Assembly (NCBI RefSeq): GCF_036373705.1
Contig: NC_089856.1
Coordinates: forward strand, 33,018,298-33,082,297
Reading direction: 5' to 3'
Length of the DNA stretch: 64,000 bases
Source of the DNA: Amia ocellicauda
Lineage: Eukaryota > Chordata > Actinopteri > Amiiformes > Amiidae
Shown in pieces: positions 1 through 11,990 of this stretch. The translations under genes were made by a program, and so were the position numbers. Within the stretch, counting starts at the first letter, position 1. Every line of letters starts with the position of its first letter. The notes under the pieces were generated by a model. That model had not been told where the DNA came from, did not search any database, and saw nothing but the letters and a program-made list of their open reading frames with translations.

Positions 1-537
1 ACACATTACTATTTACTGGGAACCAACCAGAGAGAGCACATGCATTGACTTGATCTTTTCAAATGACCAAGATAGAGTCAGAGGGACACTAGTTAGAGAA
101 CCAATGGTAAACTCTGATCACAACATGGTTAGCTTTGAGGCATTCTTTCAAAAAGCAATGGTCTACAATTTTAGAAAAGCCAACCTTGAAGGTATGAGGA
201 GTTAAACTGGAGCACACTGGATACAGATTCAGTTGAAAATGGATGGTTATATTTTAAGAATATACTACTTGAGGCTCAGGAGAAATTTGTACCAAAACGT
301 AGCAAATTGAGGATCAAAAGGCATTGGCCAAAATGGTTTAACAGAAGTATGCAAAAAAAATCAAGAGAAAGAAAATGTTGTATAGCGCATACAAAAAGGA
401 TGGAGACAAAACAAAATACAAAGAATATGTTGAACTGCAAAGATATCTTAAGAAAGGGATCAGGAAAGCAAAGAGGGAAATAGAAAGAGATACAATATTG
501 TCAATACTACAACAGCAAGAGGTCAATAAAGGAGAAA

Positions 538-1413
538 GTGAAACAGATAAAGGGCAAAAATTTAAGTATCTTGGAAAACAAACAAGATGTGGCAGATGTT
601 CTAAATGAGTATTTCACAGAGGTTTTTACAAAAGAAAAAACAGATAACTTGCCACAGGTTAACAACCAGTCCAGTCAAACCCTAAGAGAGATCAGGATAA
701 ATGAGGAGGAGGTACTAAAGGGACTAGCAGAATTAAAAACAAACAAATTGCCTGTGCCTGGTATATTTCCAACAGTACTTAAAGAAATTAGGGAAATGAT
801 TTATAGGCCGCTAACTCAAATATTCCAAATGACACTTAGAACAGGGGATGTGCCAACTGACTGGAAGACAGCAAATGTCATACTAATCCACAAGAAAGGG
901 GACAAAACTGAGCCAGGAAATTACAGACCAATCAGTCTCACCTGCATCACCTGTAAAATGCTGGAAAAAATTATTAGACAGAAAATAGAGGAGCATCTCA
1001 ATGAAAATCATACTGTATTCTTGGAGATAGTCAACATGGGTTTAGATGAGGCAGATCATGTCTTACTAATTTATTTGATTTTTTTGAACATGCAACTGCA
1101 GCTGTAGATCATGTGAAAGCATATTATATGATATACTTAGATTTCCAAAAAGCTTTTGATAAGGTTCCACACCAAAGGCTGATCCTCAGATTGGAAGCTT
1201 TAGGCATTCAGTGTAATGTAAGTAGATGGATTATGAACTGGTTGATGTATAGGAAACAGAGGGTGTCGATTAGAGGAGTCGCTTCTAACTGGAGTGAGGT
1301 TGTTAGTGGAGTTCCACAGGGATCAGTACTAGGGCCAGTGCTTTTTCTAATCTATATTAATGATCTGGACTCTGGGATAGTTAGCAAACTTGTCAAATTT
1401 GCAGATGATAGGT
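538..1413 (+). pseudogene. LINE reverse transcriptase remnant (copy 1)
   Basis: Two frames cover the RT: 538-1107, then 1113-1413. They carry the fingers/palm region with YRPISL, the FQKAFD block and the palm motif FADD. The frame breaks at about 1107 and just after FADD, where 59 bases present in copy 2 (17642-17700) are missing at junction 1462/1463. The thumb-like part resumes at 1505-1680. It cannot encode a working polymerase. Confidence 0.75.
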
Positions 1414-2040
1414 AGCTCAGCAGATACAATCTTGGCAGCACAGGCTATTCCAAGGGATTTAGGTAATACATGCAGGTAACAAAAATGTCCACTTTAATTA
1501 CACTATGGGAGGAATAGAACTAGATGAAGTAACGCATGAAAAAGACCTAGAAGTCTATGTGGACTCCTCGCTTTTTCCATCCAAACAATGTGGGGAAGCA
1601 ATAAAGAAGGCAAACAGAATGTTAGGGTATATTGTCAAAAGTGTAGAATTGAGAACAAGGGAAGTAATGTTAACACTGTATAGTGCCTTGCAAAAGTAAT
1701 CACCCACCTTGGCATTTTTCCTATTTTGTTGCATTACAACTTGTAATTTAAATGGATTTTTATTTGGATTTCATATAACGGACATACACAATATAGTCCA
1801 AATTGGTGAAGTGAAATGAAAAAAATAACTTGTTTTAAAAAATTCTAAAAACTAAAAAACGGAAAAGTGCATATGTATTCACCCCCTTTGCTATGAAGCC
1901 CCTAAATAAGATCTGGTGCAAGCAATTACCTTCAGAAGTCACATAAATAGTTAAATAAAGTCCACCTGTGTTAAATCTAAATGTCACTTGATATGTCACA
2001 TGATCTCAGCATATATATATTTGTTCTGAAACACCACTGA

Positions 2041-2091
2041 GCAAGCGGCACCATCAAGCAAGCGGCACCATCAAGCAAGCGGCACCATGAA
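2041..2091 (+). repeat. 17-bp unit tandemly repeated three times
   Basis: The unit GCAAGCGGCACCATCAA occurs three times back to back. The third copy has a T-C to T-G change that creates the ATG used as the transposase start (2087). It lies in the leader of the Tc1 fossil. Confidence 0.85.
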
Positions 2092-3063
2092 CACCAACGA
2101 GCTCTCCAAACAGGTCAGGGACAAAGTTGTATAGAAGTACAGATCAGGGTTGGGTTAAAAAAATATCCAAAACTTTGAACATCCCACGGAACACCATTAA
2201 ATCCATTATTAAAAAATGGAAAGAATATGGCACCACAACAAACCTGCCAAGAGAGGGCCGCCCACCAAAACTCATGGACCAGACAAGGAGGGCATTAATC
2301 AGAGAGGCAATAAAGAGACCAAAGCTATAACCCTGATGGAGCTGCAAAGCTCCACAGTGGAGATTGGAGTATGTGTCCATAGGACCACTTTAAGCCGTAA
2401 ACTCCACAGAGCTGGGCTTTATGGAACAGTGGCCAGAAAAAAGCCTTTACTTAAAGAAAAAAATAAGCAAAGTTTGCTGTTCACCAATAGGCATGTGGGA
2501 GACTCCCCAAACATATGGAAGAAGGTACTCTAGTCAGATGAGACTAAAATTGAGCTTTTTGGCCATCAAAGAAAACGCTATGTCTGGCACAAACCCAACA
2601 CCTCTCGTCACCCTGAGAACACCTTCCTTGGGGATGTTTTTCATCGGCAGGGACTAGGAAACTGGTCAGAATTGAAGGAATGATGGATGGCACTAAATAC
2701 AGGGAAATTCTTGAGGGTAACCTGTTTCAATCTTCCAGAGATTTGATACTAGGATGGAGGATCACCTTCCAGCAGGACAATGACCCTAAGCATACTGCTA
2801 AAGCAACACTCGAGTGGTTTAAGGGGAAACATTTAAATGTCTTGGAACAGCCTAGTCAAAGTCCAGACCTCAATCCAATTGAGAATCTGTGGTATGACTT
2901 AAAGATTGATGTACACCAGGGGAACCCATCCAACTTCATGGAGCTGGAGCAGTTTTGCCTTGAAGAACAGGAAAAATTCCAAGTGGCTAGATGTGCCAAG
3001 CTTATAGAGACATACCCCAAGAGACTTGCAGCTGTAATTGCTGGTGGCTCTACAAAGTATTGA
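2087..3063 (+). pseudogene. Tc1 transposase remnant, DD34E
   Basis: The start at 2087 gives MNTNELSKQVRDKVV and then an immediate TAG at codon 16 (2132-2134). The paired-like helix-turn-helix region continues in shifted frames at 2144-2533. The last third (2680-3063) is open and carries QQDNDPKHT and [11 protein letters not shown], with 34 residues between the second Asp and the Glu. The first catalytic Asp region (SDETK-like) is at about 2533-2550. The nonsense codon plus at least two frameshifts make it inactive. Cut-and-paste transposase is the family function. Confidence 0.85.
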
Positions 3064-3553
3064 CTTTGGGGGAAGGGGTGGTGAATAGTTATGCACGCTC
3101 AAGTTTTCTGTTTTTTTGCCTTATTTTTTGTTTGTTTCACAATAAAAAATATTTTGCATCTTCAAAGTGGTAGGCATGTTGTGTAAATCAAATGATACAA
3201 ACCCCCAAAAAATAAATTTTTGTAAGGAAACAAGATAGGAAAAATAGGAAAAATGCCAACAAAATAGGAAAAATGCCATGGAGGGTGAATACTTTGGCAA
3301 GGCACTGTACAATGCACTAGTTAGACCTCATCTGGAATACTGTGGAATACTCATATGGAATACACTGGAATACAGTTCTGGGCTCCACACTTCAAGAAAG
3401 TTATTGCTGCTCTAGAGGCAGTTCAGAGGAGAGCAACCAGACTTATTCCAGTTCTGAAGGGAATGTCCTACTCGGAGAGTCTGAGGGAAATGAACAGAGT
3501 AGACTACATGGGGACTTGATTCAAGTCTTCAAAATCATGAAAGGCATTGACCA

Positions 3554-3596
<43 letters not shown>

Positions 3597-3677
3597 GATG
3601 CCTTGTACTTCTCTGTATTTTTGCACTTATGTTGTAAGTCGCCCTGGATAAGGGCGTCTGCCAAGAAATAAAATAAA

Positions 3678-3717
<40 letters not shown>

Positions 3718-3746
3718 TTAGCAGATGCCCTTATCCAGGGTGACTG
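3554..3746. repeat. (TTA)n plus two opposed SINE/LINE 3' tails inside LINE copy 1
   Basis: A (TTA)n tract of about 40 bp is followed by a forward short-element tail (GTCGCCCTGGATAAGGGCG, about 3640) ending in AAATA repeats. A (TTTA)n tract then leads into the same tail in reverse (GCCCTTATCCAGGGTGACT, 3727-3745). The tails face each other, giving a hairpin-capable inverted repeat. The conserved 'tcgccctggataagggcgtctgc' tail is widespread in fish repeats. Confidence 0.7.
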
Positions 3747-4047
3747 AAACCGGAGGTGCTTTTCCAGATCAGCTGGGACACACGCACCCGGGGACACAAA
3801 TGGAAATTGGGCATCAAGGCATTCAAGACAGAAAACGGGAGACACTTCTTCACACAGAGAGTTGTCACAATCTGGAACAAACTCCCCAGTGATGCGGTTG
3901 AAGCTGAAAATTTGGGAACATTTAAAAATACACTGTATAGTATAGTATGCTTGGATCACTTAGTTATTAATGGACACCAAACGAGCATGATGGGTCGAAT
4001 GGCCTCCTCTCGTTTGTAAACTTTCTAATGTTCTTCTTATGTTTTTA

Positions 4048-6957
4048 TGACTACATATGGGCTGAATCCACAACAAGGGAAGAGTTATCTAATGACAAAG
4101 TTGAAATAGTATACCTAAAAATGTCTACAATACAAATGGGTTTATTAAAAATATTGCAGTTGTTTGTCACTTTTCCTGTATCTGAGTGTTGACATGAAAT
4201 GAATCTGCCACAGCTTTTGGGACAAATATTCATCTCATGGAATGGTATTCAGTCATATTCAATTTAAATTTATTTGTTTAACTGGTATTCTTTAATTTCT
4301 TCTCAGAGTTATTTATAGTTTTCCCCTCTCACAATGCACTTGCATACACATTCCTCCATATTTTTGACTGTTGCATTTTTTTCATTTTCCAGAAGAAAAA
4401 AAACATGCTTTTTCTACAGTATATTGTCTAGAATTTGTACTATGTCTGTAAGCCTACCTGCTGGAGCTTTGCACTTCATTTCAGATTAAAGATATTTCAA
4501 AGACCGCAGGAAGTGCAAATAACTGCAAATAACTGCAAATATCATCAACAGACTTATGCAAATTTCTTCTACAGATCTCAAAAAAGGTTTCAGACATCAA
4601 AACTGTATAAAATATTAAAATAATTGTTTTGAAAATTAGAGCATTTATTAAAGCATTAATGTCCAAAGCAGCAAGTGGGACCCTGAGCCAAATCTGACCA
4701 AGCTTGGAACTACCTATACAGAGAAAGCACTAAAACATTTATGGTGACATATCCTTTGTTCTATAAAACAATTTTCCAATATCAAGCCAATACACTTTTT
4801 AATGATTTTATAGTTTTGTAGATGTTGTTGTTGCTCATGGTAGTTTAGCATAATGGATTTCGTCTTGTAGCATTCTGAGAACACTGCCATCAGAGATGTA
4901 GTCTGAACTTTGCGGGCAATATTACACATTAAACTCTCAGTTTCCATCTCAGACCCCCCGGTTTACCTTGAATCAAGTATATATTCAGTAAACACCCTGT
5001 GGGGAGGTGAGTGTTGTACCCAAAGTTTTAAAAACCTACATAAAATTCAATTAAAAAGGTCATGATCTATGATTTGATTCAATCAATTACATTACCTTAC
5101 ATACATTTTAATAACTTCACAGTTATTGTTACCATTAGGAAGCTGAAGAAGAGAGAGAGAGATATGTCAGTTCCTCAAACTGTCAACCTACTGTTATTCA
5201 CACATTGATGAGCTATAGACATAGTTAAATAATTTATATTTTTACTTGGTTACCTTGAAGTATGTATTTATTATTTTGTTTATTTTAAGGTGTACTGCTC
5301 ATTTGTGTACCATGTTTCATTTCAGTCACAATATGCCATATAGGTTTCCGGTGCCTCGCGTTGCGGCATAATGAAGTAAGACTACAAAATGTTGTCATGC
5401 AGCTGTTTTATGTAGGAAGTCTGTGTTGGGTTTTGTAATTGCAGTTCTGGTTCTAGTTGGCAAACAACTGTCTAGACCCCCCTCAAACACTCTAACCATA
5501 TTCTATTATTGCAAATAATAACACAAGCTATTGCTCCATTTTACTCCAATGTGACTATTTTACAACCAGTTTCATGATGCGTATAGCATTTTGGTACAGG
5601 ATATGAATGACACCATTAACAATTTCACAATAGCTAAATACCAATTAGAGGTACTATATAAATGAGTCAGGAATAATGGGAAATCAACATCTCATATGAC
5701 TACAATGGTTATCCGCATTTTTGGAGACTGAATCATCGTAGTTTTCATGATTGTGCATTAACAGTTGCACATGATCACATGAAAAGATCAGTAGATGGCC
5801 TAGACATATACTCACAATCAGCTGCTTACCAGTAAAGTAAACACTTTGTGCTTGTGGCTGTATATATTCCTTATGACACAATCACAGGCTGATGGTGAAT
5901 AACACTATTTTTTATGATAAGACATTCACATATTAAAGATGATCTAATTGATAAACAAACCAAACTGTACTGTGAATGCATAAGTGCATTGCTTTGTGTC
6001 TATAGAACAAACACTAATCTGCCATTATGATTCAATTTTTGCCTAAAATGTTTTGGTTGTTTTTCTTGACTTTGTTGTGTGTCACAAGCGGTAAAATGTC
6101 CTTCATATAACCTTTTTTTAAAACCACAAAGAAAGAAAGAAAAACATCATCAAAATAAAGCCAAAACTAACGGTTGTCTCTCAAATAAATCCCCTCCCTT
6201 TCAGTCTGTGCTAGGAAGTGCTTGAGGCACTTTATAAAACCAGACACATACTGTGTGTGTAAGAAAATGCCCATTTCCTGTAAATTTTGAATAAACAAAA
6301 AGCCTTTTGCAAAGCTAGCAAAAAGAATAAAATAATATATAATTTTAAATTATGTATAGATAATTGATATATTTAATATCACCAGAATCAATATCACTGT
6401 TACTACTAATAATAATCTTCATCATCATCATCATTTGTCTTCATCATTAAATAAAAAAATTGCATTGCAAGTTTTGCATTGCTTAGCCTGGTGAATGATA
6501 TACTTTGCCAGCTCCCCACTTCACACTCTGGCCACATAAAATGCTTTAACAGCCTTGGTATTATAGGGTTAATGGCTTAAAAGTCAAAGGCATAGTTTGG
6601 GAAATGGAAATTTGGGGTTAGACCGGTACAGAACAGAAAGTGTGACTTCCAAACCACAACTGAAGAAAAAAAGCAGATAGACTTGTTAAAAATGTCCTTA
6701 AATGTGTGAATTTTAAAATATAATGTAAACAGTACAACAGTGAGAAAATGTATTCAAAATGCCCCTGCACAGTTTAAAATCTATATTATTTTCTGCAATT
6801 CAACAACAGTCAATACAGTCAAACAGTATCCAATACAAGTTATGGGTTTAGTGTTCCAAATGAGTGGCTGGGCTCTTCACAGAAAGTGAGCATTGCATAA
6901 ATGGGCTTTGATTTTGATTGACATACAGGAAGTTATCTGTAGCCATGTAACTATGTA
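4048..6957. other. Intergenic, no gene recognised
   Basis: About 2.9 kb of AT-rich sequence. Open frames are short and without family resemblance. Small features only: a tandem run of AACTGCAAAT units near 4517-4540, a short GA run near 5148-5161 and a (CAT)n run near 6418-6435. Confidence 0.6.
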
Positions 6958-7185
6958 CAGTGAGGGAAAAAAGTATTTGATCCCCTGCTGATTTTGTACG
7001 TTTGCCCACTGACAAAGAAATGATCAGTCTATAATTTTAATGGTAGGTGTATTTTAACAGTGAGAGACAGAATAACAACAACAAAATCCAGAAAAACACA
7101 TTTAAAAAAAGTTATAAATTGATTTGCATGTTAATGAGGGAAATAAGTATTTTATCCCCTATCAATCAGCAAGATTTCTGGCTCC

Positions 7186-7282
7186 CAGGTGTCTTTTATA
7201 CAGGTAACAAGTTGAGATTAGGAGCACTCTCTTAAAGGGAGTGCTCCTAATCTCAGCTCGTTACCTGTATAAAAGACACCTG
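7186..7282. repeat. 97-bp palindrome in transposon leader
   Basis: CAGGTGTCTTTTATACAGG and following bases are mirrored by their inverse ending at 7282, with the centre near 7234 and only a few mismatches. It could fold into a hairpin with a stem of roughly 45 bp, ending about 43 bases upstream of the transposase ATG. The other copy keeps a 97-bp version at 48936-49032. Confidence 0.85.
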
Positions 7283-7324
7283 TCCACAGAAGCAATCAAT
7301 CAATCAGATTCCAAACTCTCCACC

Positions 7325-8337
7325 ATGGTCAAGACCAAAGAGCTGTCCAAGGATGTCAGGGACAAGATTGTAGACCTACACAAGGCTGGAATGGGCTACA
7401 AGACCATCGCCAAGCAGCTTGGTGAGAAGGTGACAACAGTTGGTGTGATTATTCGCAAATGGAAGAAACACAAAATAACTGTCAGTCTCCCTCGGTCTGG
7501 GGCTCCATGCAAGATCTCACCTCGTGGAGTTTCAATGATCATGAGAACGGTCAGGAATCAGCCCAGAACTGCACGGGAGGATCTTGTTAATGATCTCAAG
7601 GCAGCTGGGACCATAGTCACCAAGAAAACAATTGGTAACACACTACGCCGTGAAGGACTGAAATCCTGCAGCGCCCGCAAGGTCCCCCTGCTCAAGAAAG
7701 CACATGTACAGGCCCGTCTGAAGTTTGCCAACGAACATCTGAATGATTCAGAGGAGAACTGGGTGAAAGTGTTGTGGTCAGATGAGACCAAAATCGAGCT
7801 CTTTGGCATAAACTCAACTCGCCGTGTTTGGAGGAGGAGGAATGACCCCAAGAACACCATCCCCACCGTCAAACATGGAGGGGGAAACATTATGCTTGGG
7901 GGTGTTTTTCTGCTAAGGGGACAGGACAACTGCACCGCATCAAAGGGATGATGGACGGGGCCATGTACCGTCAAATCTTGGGTGAGAACCTCCTTCCCTC
8001 AGCCAGGGCATTGAAAATGGGTCGTGGATGGGTATTCCAGCATGACAATGACCCAAAACACACAGCCAAGGCAACAAAGGAGTGGCTCAAGAAGAAGCAC
8101 ATTAAGGTCCTGGAGTGGCCTAGCCAGTCTCCAGACCTTAATCCCATAGAAAATCTGTGGAGGGAGCTGAAGGTTCGAGTTGCCAAACGTCAGCCTCGAA
8201 ACCTTAATGACTTGGAGAGGATCTGCAAAGAGGAGTGGGACATAATCCCTCCTGAGATGTGTGCAAACCTGGTGGCCAACTACAAGAAACGTCTGACCTC
8301 TGTGATTGCCAACAAGCGTTTTGCCACCAAGTACTAA
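7325..8337 (+). pseudogene. Tc1/mariner transposase, one frameshift
   Basis: The start is ATG 7325 ([10 protein letters not shown]), in a good context after a CCACC. The N-terminal helix-turn-helix DNA-binding half (residues about 1-120), the SDETK first Asp, QHDNDPKHT second Asp and [11 protein letters not shown] Glu (34 residues apart) are all present, and the stop is at 8335-8337. The length of 1013 nt is one base short of an open 338-codon frame. One T is missing near 7894, in a run that reads atgctttggggg in the other copy, and this shifts the frame between the first two catalytic Asp. Apart from that the coding sequence looks nearly undamaged, suggesting recent activity. Confidence 0.9.
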
Positions 8338-8543
8338 GTCGAAGGAGTCAAATACTTATTTCCCTCATTAACATGCAAATCAATTTATAACTTTTTTGAA
8401 ATGCGTTTATCTGGATTTTTTTGTTGTTCTGTCTCTCGCTGTTAAAATACACCTACCATTAAAATTATAGACTGATAATTTCTTTGTCAGTGGGCAAACG
8501 TACAAAATCAACAGGGGATCAAATACTTTTTTCCCTCACTGTA

Positions 8544-11040
8544 TATGTATTAGCATACCTGATATTGTCTATGCAAATTGTATCCTGTATCATGATTGTA
8601 TTACACACATAAATGCCCAGATTAATTATTAGTCCAAGTCCAAGTTAAACAATTTCAATATATAGTACATGAGGTGTTATACTATACTAGTACAGAGCAC
8701 AATGTAAGAATACTGCAGTTTAAATGAAAATGTAAACTGTTTCCTGTGTTAAATAGGTTACTGAAGTACTTAGAGCCTTTTTTTTAATATATATAAACAT
8801 TTAAATTAATGACTGTTAGGAGCATTTGAAATCACATTTCCTTGTATACATTTGGGTGAGAAATGTATATTCTGTGTGTGAGTAACACAGCTGTTAAGTT
8901 AAATAGTAATCTGAGGACAGGATATCTCTAAATATTTGTATGTGTGTAAATATGTTTGCAATAATAGCACTTCAAAGCAAAATATGTAATAGGAAAGCAC
9001 TGTATATTTGTAAAGCATTATAAGGTCTGTAGTAAATATTAATTATCAACAGGGACAACAAGTAAAAAGCTCACAACTAGACATAATAAAAAAAATAACA
9101 AGAAACTATAATTATAAACAGTTTTTAATTATAATATTTTAAAAAAATTGGATATATGTATAATACTGTACAAAATAAATACATGATTGTTCCATATAAC
9201 AACAAGGTGAAGTGCTTATATATATATGTATATATAAAGAGAGAGAGGAAATTGATAGATAGATTTATTGTGACTTTTAAATAACATTCACATAAGAGTG
9301 TATTCTGTTATTATATCAATATTATATTTTTTTTATTAATTTGTCCTTTTAGTTACTTTTATGATTCAAACAATTACAACTGTAAATTAGCATGATATAT
9401 GTTTCTATAAGTTATATGTACATAATAGAATGTACATTTACAGATCTACAAAATAAATGATTACCATTAATAAGCTGGGCAAAGTATTATCACACTGACG
9501 AAAAGTAAAATCTAACACTAATTTAAACTTGTTACATTGCAAAAGGCAATACATTTATATATAATACAGCAGTTAATGGATAAGGTGAAATCAAACTAAT
9601 TTGTAAGCAAAATGAAAGGTTTTTCTAAAATATACATACCAGACCCTGAATGGAGTACTTACTATCAAAATGATTGGAATTGTTATGAATTAACGTGATT
9701 TTCTTGGACTTACTATTGTGTTTAAATATGTATGTGCCAGTTTATTACTGGTACGGCAAATGTTAAAAGTTTGTTTCTGTGAGTGACCTTAAGCAAGACT
9801 TTATGTATGTATGTATGTATGTATGTATGTATGTATGTATGTATGTATGTATTATTAAAAGGGAGTTAATTACCTTATTGGTCACATCATTTCCACACTT
9901 GTTACCTTTTGAACTATGATGAACTTTTTATTTTATATTAACAGTATGTATAATCACTGATTGGTGATAAGAGTGATTTTAGTTTTAAAAAACTGACTTA
10001 CATTCCATATTTTTCTTTGCAAACACTTTATGCTAAAATAAATTAACACACACTCTTAGAACCAATCCGTTTTAAATTACACATAATGAGTCTGATTAAG
10101 GACAACACATATTCCTCTCAACACAAGCACTGTGTTGTAAGATTATGAATACAGATAGGCCTATACATATAGCAATATAAATATACACAAGAACATTAAA
10201 ACATTAAAAAATCCTACCTCAGTTATAGGCAGCATCCATCTTTAAGTGATTAACTTTTTAACTGTGTAATAAGGAAAACAGTATCCTACAAGAAATATAT
10301 CATATAAGTATTAACACAGATTCTGTACAACATTTAAGGGCATTCCTTTCCATTAAGTGTTTGAAGGCATGAACACTCAAATCACACATAATTGCTAAGT
10401 TTGTGCGTATACGTTTCCTTTTATTGTTGAAAACGTACTATGTTAACATATAAATTGGTTTGTTACCAACATCCAGTAAATCAGGACCAACACATACAAG
10501 TAGCCTACCTTTAAAGCATTTTACGTTTTTTCATTATTCAAAGATTTCAGTATTGATAAACAAATGTTTATGTATAATGAAAATGAGAATGAGTGTGTCT
10601 GCAGATAGTAAGAAAAATACATTTTCATTTTCTTAGGTATGCTTTCATCTCAACACCCACAAGGAAAAATTCTTTAAACCACAAAAAAATCTTGTCACGC
10701 AAACCTTTTTCATAGTCACGCATGCATGTTCATGCTTAACTGAATGTTATTTGAAACCTTTTTATTAAAACATTTTACAGCTTTCCACTTTTTAGATTTC
10801 AGTGATGTGCTCAAACACTTGCCAAATGCATAAAAAAGCAAATGTGTTTTTAGTTTTTTTTATGGAAATCACCAAAGTTTTTTTAGAACACTATTGTATC
10901 CATTTCAGTTAAGTTTTAAAATCTAAGTGTGACTTTTGCAAGGCCTTCTCAAAAAGTACAAAAATATTAATTCAGCTCATAAGCAGGTTTGCAGCATGTT
11001 GTGGAGACGTCAAAAGGCATTGAATGGTTTCTGTTCTTAT
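8544..11040. other. Intergenic, AT-rich, no gene recognised
   Basis: No open frame of note. Contains short AT-dinucleotide stretches (about 9219-9238) and the (TATG)n array listed separately. Distal regulatory sequence for the GPR55-like gene could lie here, but nothing specific is visible. Confidence 0.6.
9801..9851. repeat. (TATG)n microsatellite
   Basis: About twelve uninterrupted copies of the tetranucleotide TATG/ATGT. Confidence 0.9.
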
Positions 11041-11150
11041 GAGGAAGTGGTTCTACCATATACCAGAAGTCAGAAGAGTTATTAGACGTATATAACTGTT
11101 GCAGCATTATACACATAGATCAGTTTCTCACTGACGGAGACAGCTCAGGT
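11041..11150 (+). promoter_or_regulatory. Candidate promoter and non-coding exon 1 of GPR55-like gene
   Basis: A GAGGAAGTG (11041-11049, ETS/PU.1-type core) precedes a TATATAA (11089-11095). About 50 bases on, CAGCTCAG|GTAAGA forms a strong splice donor (GT at 11149-11150). The coding exon begins behind a matching acceptor at 11982-11983, giving an intron of about 0.8 kb in the 5' UTR. The transcription start near 11120 is inferred, not seen. PU.1 sites fit leukocyte expression of mammalian GPR55 but remain a motif match only. Confidence 0.4.
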
Positions 11151-11990
11151 AAGACAACATTCAACTGCACTTTAACTACTGTGGTGTAGACTTTAAATTG
11201 TGGGCATGAAGTAAAATAATTTGTTTGTTAGGTTAACTGAAACACTTCAAAAGAAAACAGTTAAAACATTTTTTTTTTGCAATTTAGATTCAAATGCACA
11301 ATGAAAGCATGTTTATCATTTAGATTTGCTTTGTTAATACATACATTGCTATATAGATTGTGACTTAACAATGCAGACAAATGTTTGGAAAGTCTACAGA
11401 GTTAATGAGATCGATGTTTCTCTTAAATCAAGCAACAGATCATAAAATCATGCTCTATGTGGTAAACAGACATGTCAAAACATTAGTTTAAAGGGGATAT
11501 TCTCTGCCTACTCAGTTGAAAATCTGAAAGTGGTTTTACACTATTACATGTAAATCCTGAAGACATGAAGTGTGAAACTTACATGAAGCCTACAAAAAGG
11601 CAGATACTAAGACTGAAAGTTTAATTGCATTATGTAGTGGTTGCTGGATGTAACCTACAAATGTAGGTTTTTTTTCTTATTTTTCTTACTAGAACAGGGA
11701 AAATGTCAACATATGAAATGTACATATTTATATAAATAAATACAAATTAAATATTGTCAGCAGGTGCTTATGCATATTTGATAATGCCTGATTTTACCTT
11801 AAATTTACATTTAAATACAACAAATAAATTAAAAACTTCAGTCAACAGAATTGCATTTGGTTAGCCTTGAAATATACATGACTCCACATATCCTGAATTA
11901 AAACGAGTTTGAAAGCTCTCTGATATTATTTTCTGGCTGTCTAAATGCTACACACCTATACACCTCATGTTTTTCTCTTTCAGCTCCACC

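Larger units (their letters stand above)
1681..3307 (+). mobile_element. Tc1-like DD34E transposon fossil (1627 bp)
   Basis: The element sits between duplicated TA dinucleotides (1679-1680 and 3308-3309) within LINE copy 1, which reads through if the element is removed. The ends TAGTGCCTTGCAAAAGTAAT and its inverse (about 3288-3307) are terminal inverted repeats. The transposase between them is dead. Confidence 0.9.
1..4047 (+). mobile_element. CR1-like LINE, copy 1, degraded and interrupted
   Basis: The window opens inside the endonuclease domain: bases 19-150 read in one frame, with a D-L-I-F-S-N stretch and the S-D-H motif typical of APE-type LINE endonucleases. Reverse transcriptase follows in pieces. 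Residues RPISLTCITCKMLEK lie near 930-965, [13 protein letters not shown] near 1134-1172, VPQGSVLGP near 1312-1340 and the catalytic FADD near 1399. Bases 1681-3307 are an inserted Tc1 element, and LINE sequence resumes at 3308. A microsatellite and SINE-tail insert fills about 3554-3746. The 3' end (about 3960-4047) carries the conserved tail and a decayed 8-bp repeat of the type TTATGTTC, which is characteristic of CR1-like elements. Several frameshifts and stops make it inactive. Confidence 0.85.
6958..8541 (+). mobile_element. Tc1/mariner DD34E transposon, copy 1 (1584 bp)
   Basis: TA target duplications (6956-6957, 8542-8543) flank ends CAGTGAGGGAAAAAAGT and its inverse. The terminal inverted repeats are long, about 200 bp each (to about 7160 and from about 8346), with an inner repeat of the end motif (GAGGGAAATAAGTATTT-like), so this is the IR/DR type. 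A second copy lies at 47672-49260 in reverse. Between the left repeat and the transposase lies a 97-bp near-perfect palindrome. Confidence 0.95.

Noticed and set aside
2041-2091. Short direct repeats as a CRISPR-like array
   Set aside because: Contiguous repeats without spacers, inside a eukaryotic transposon leader.
7186-7282. Palindrome as a transcription terminator or microRNA precursor
   Set aside because: It lies upstream of the transposase in a eukaryotic element and is a near-perfect stem rather than a typical imperfect precursor.
11967-11990. Upstream in-frame ATG of the GPR55-like gene
   Set aside because: It falls in the pyrimidine tract of the splice acceptor ending at 11983, so it would be removed with the intron.
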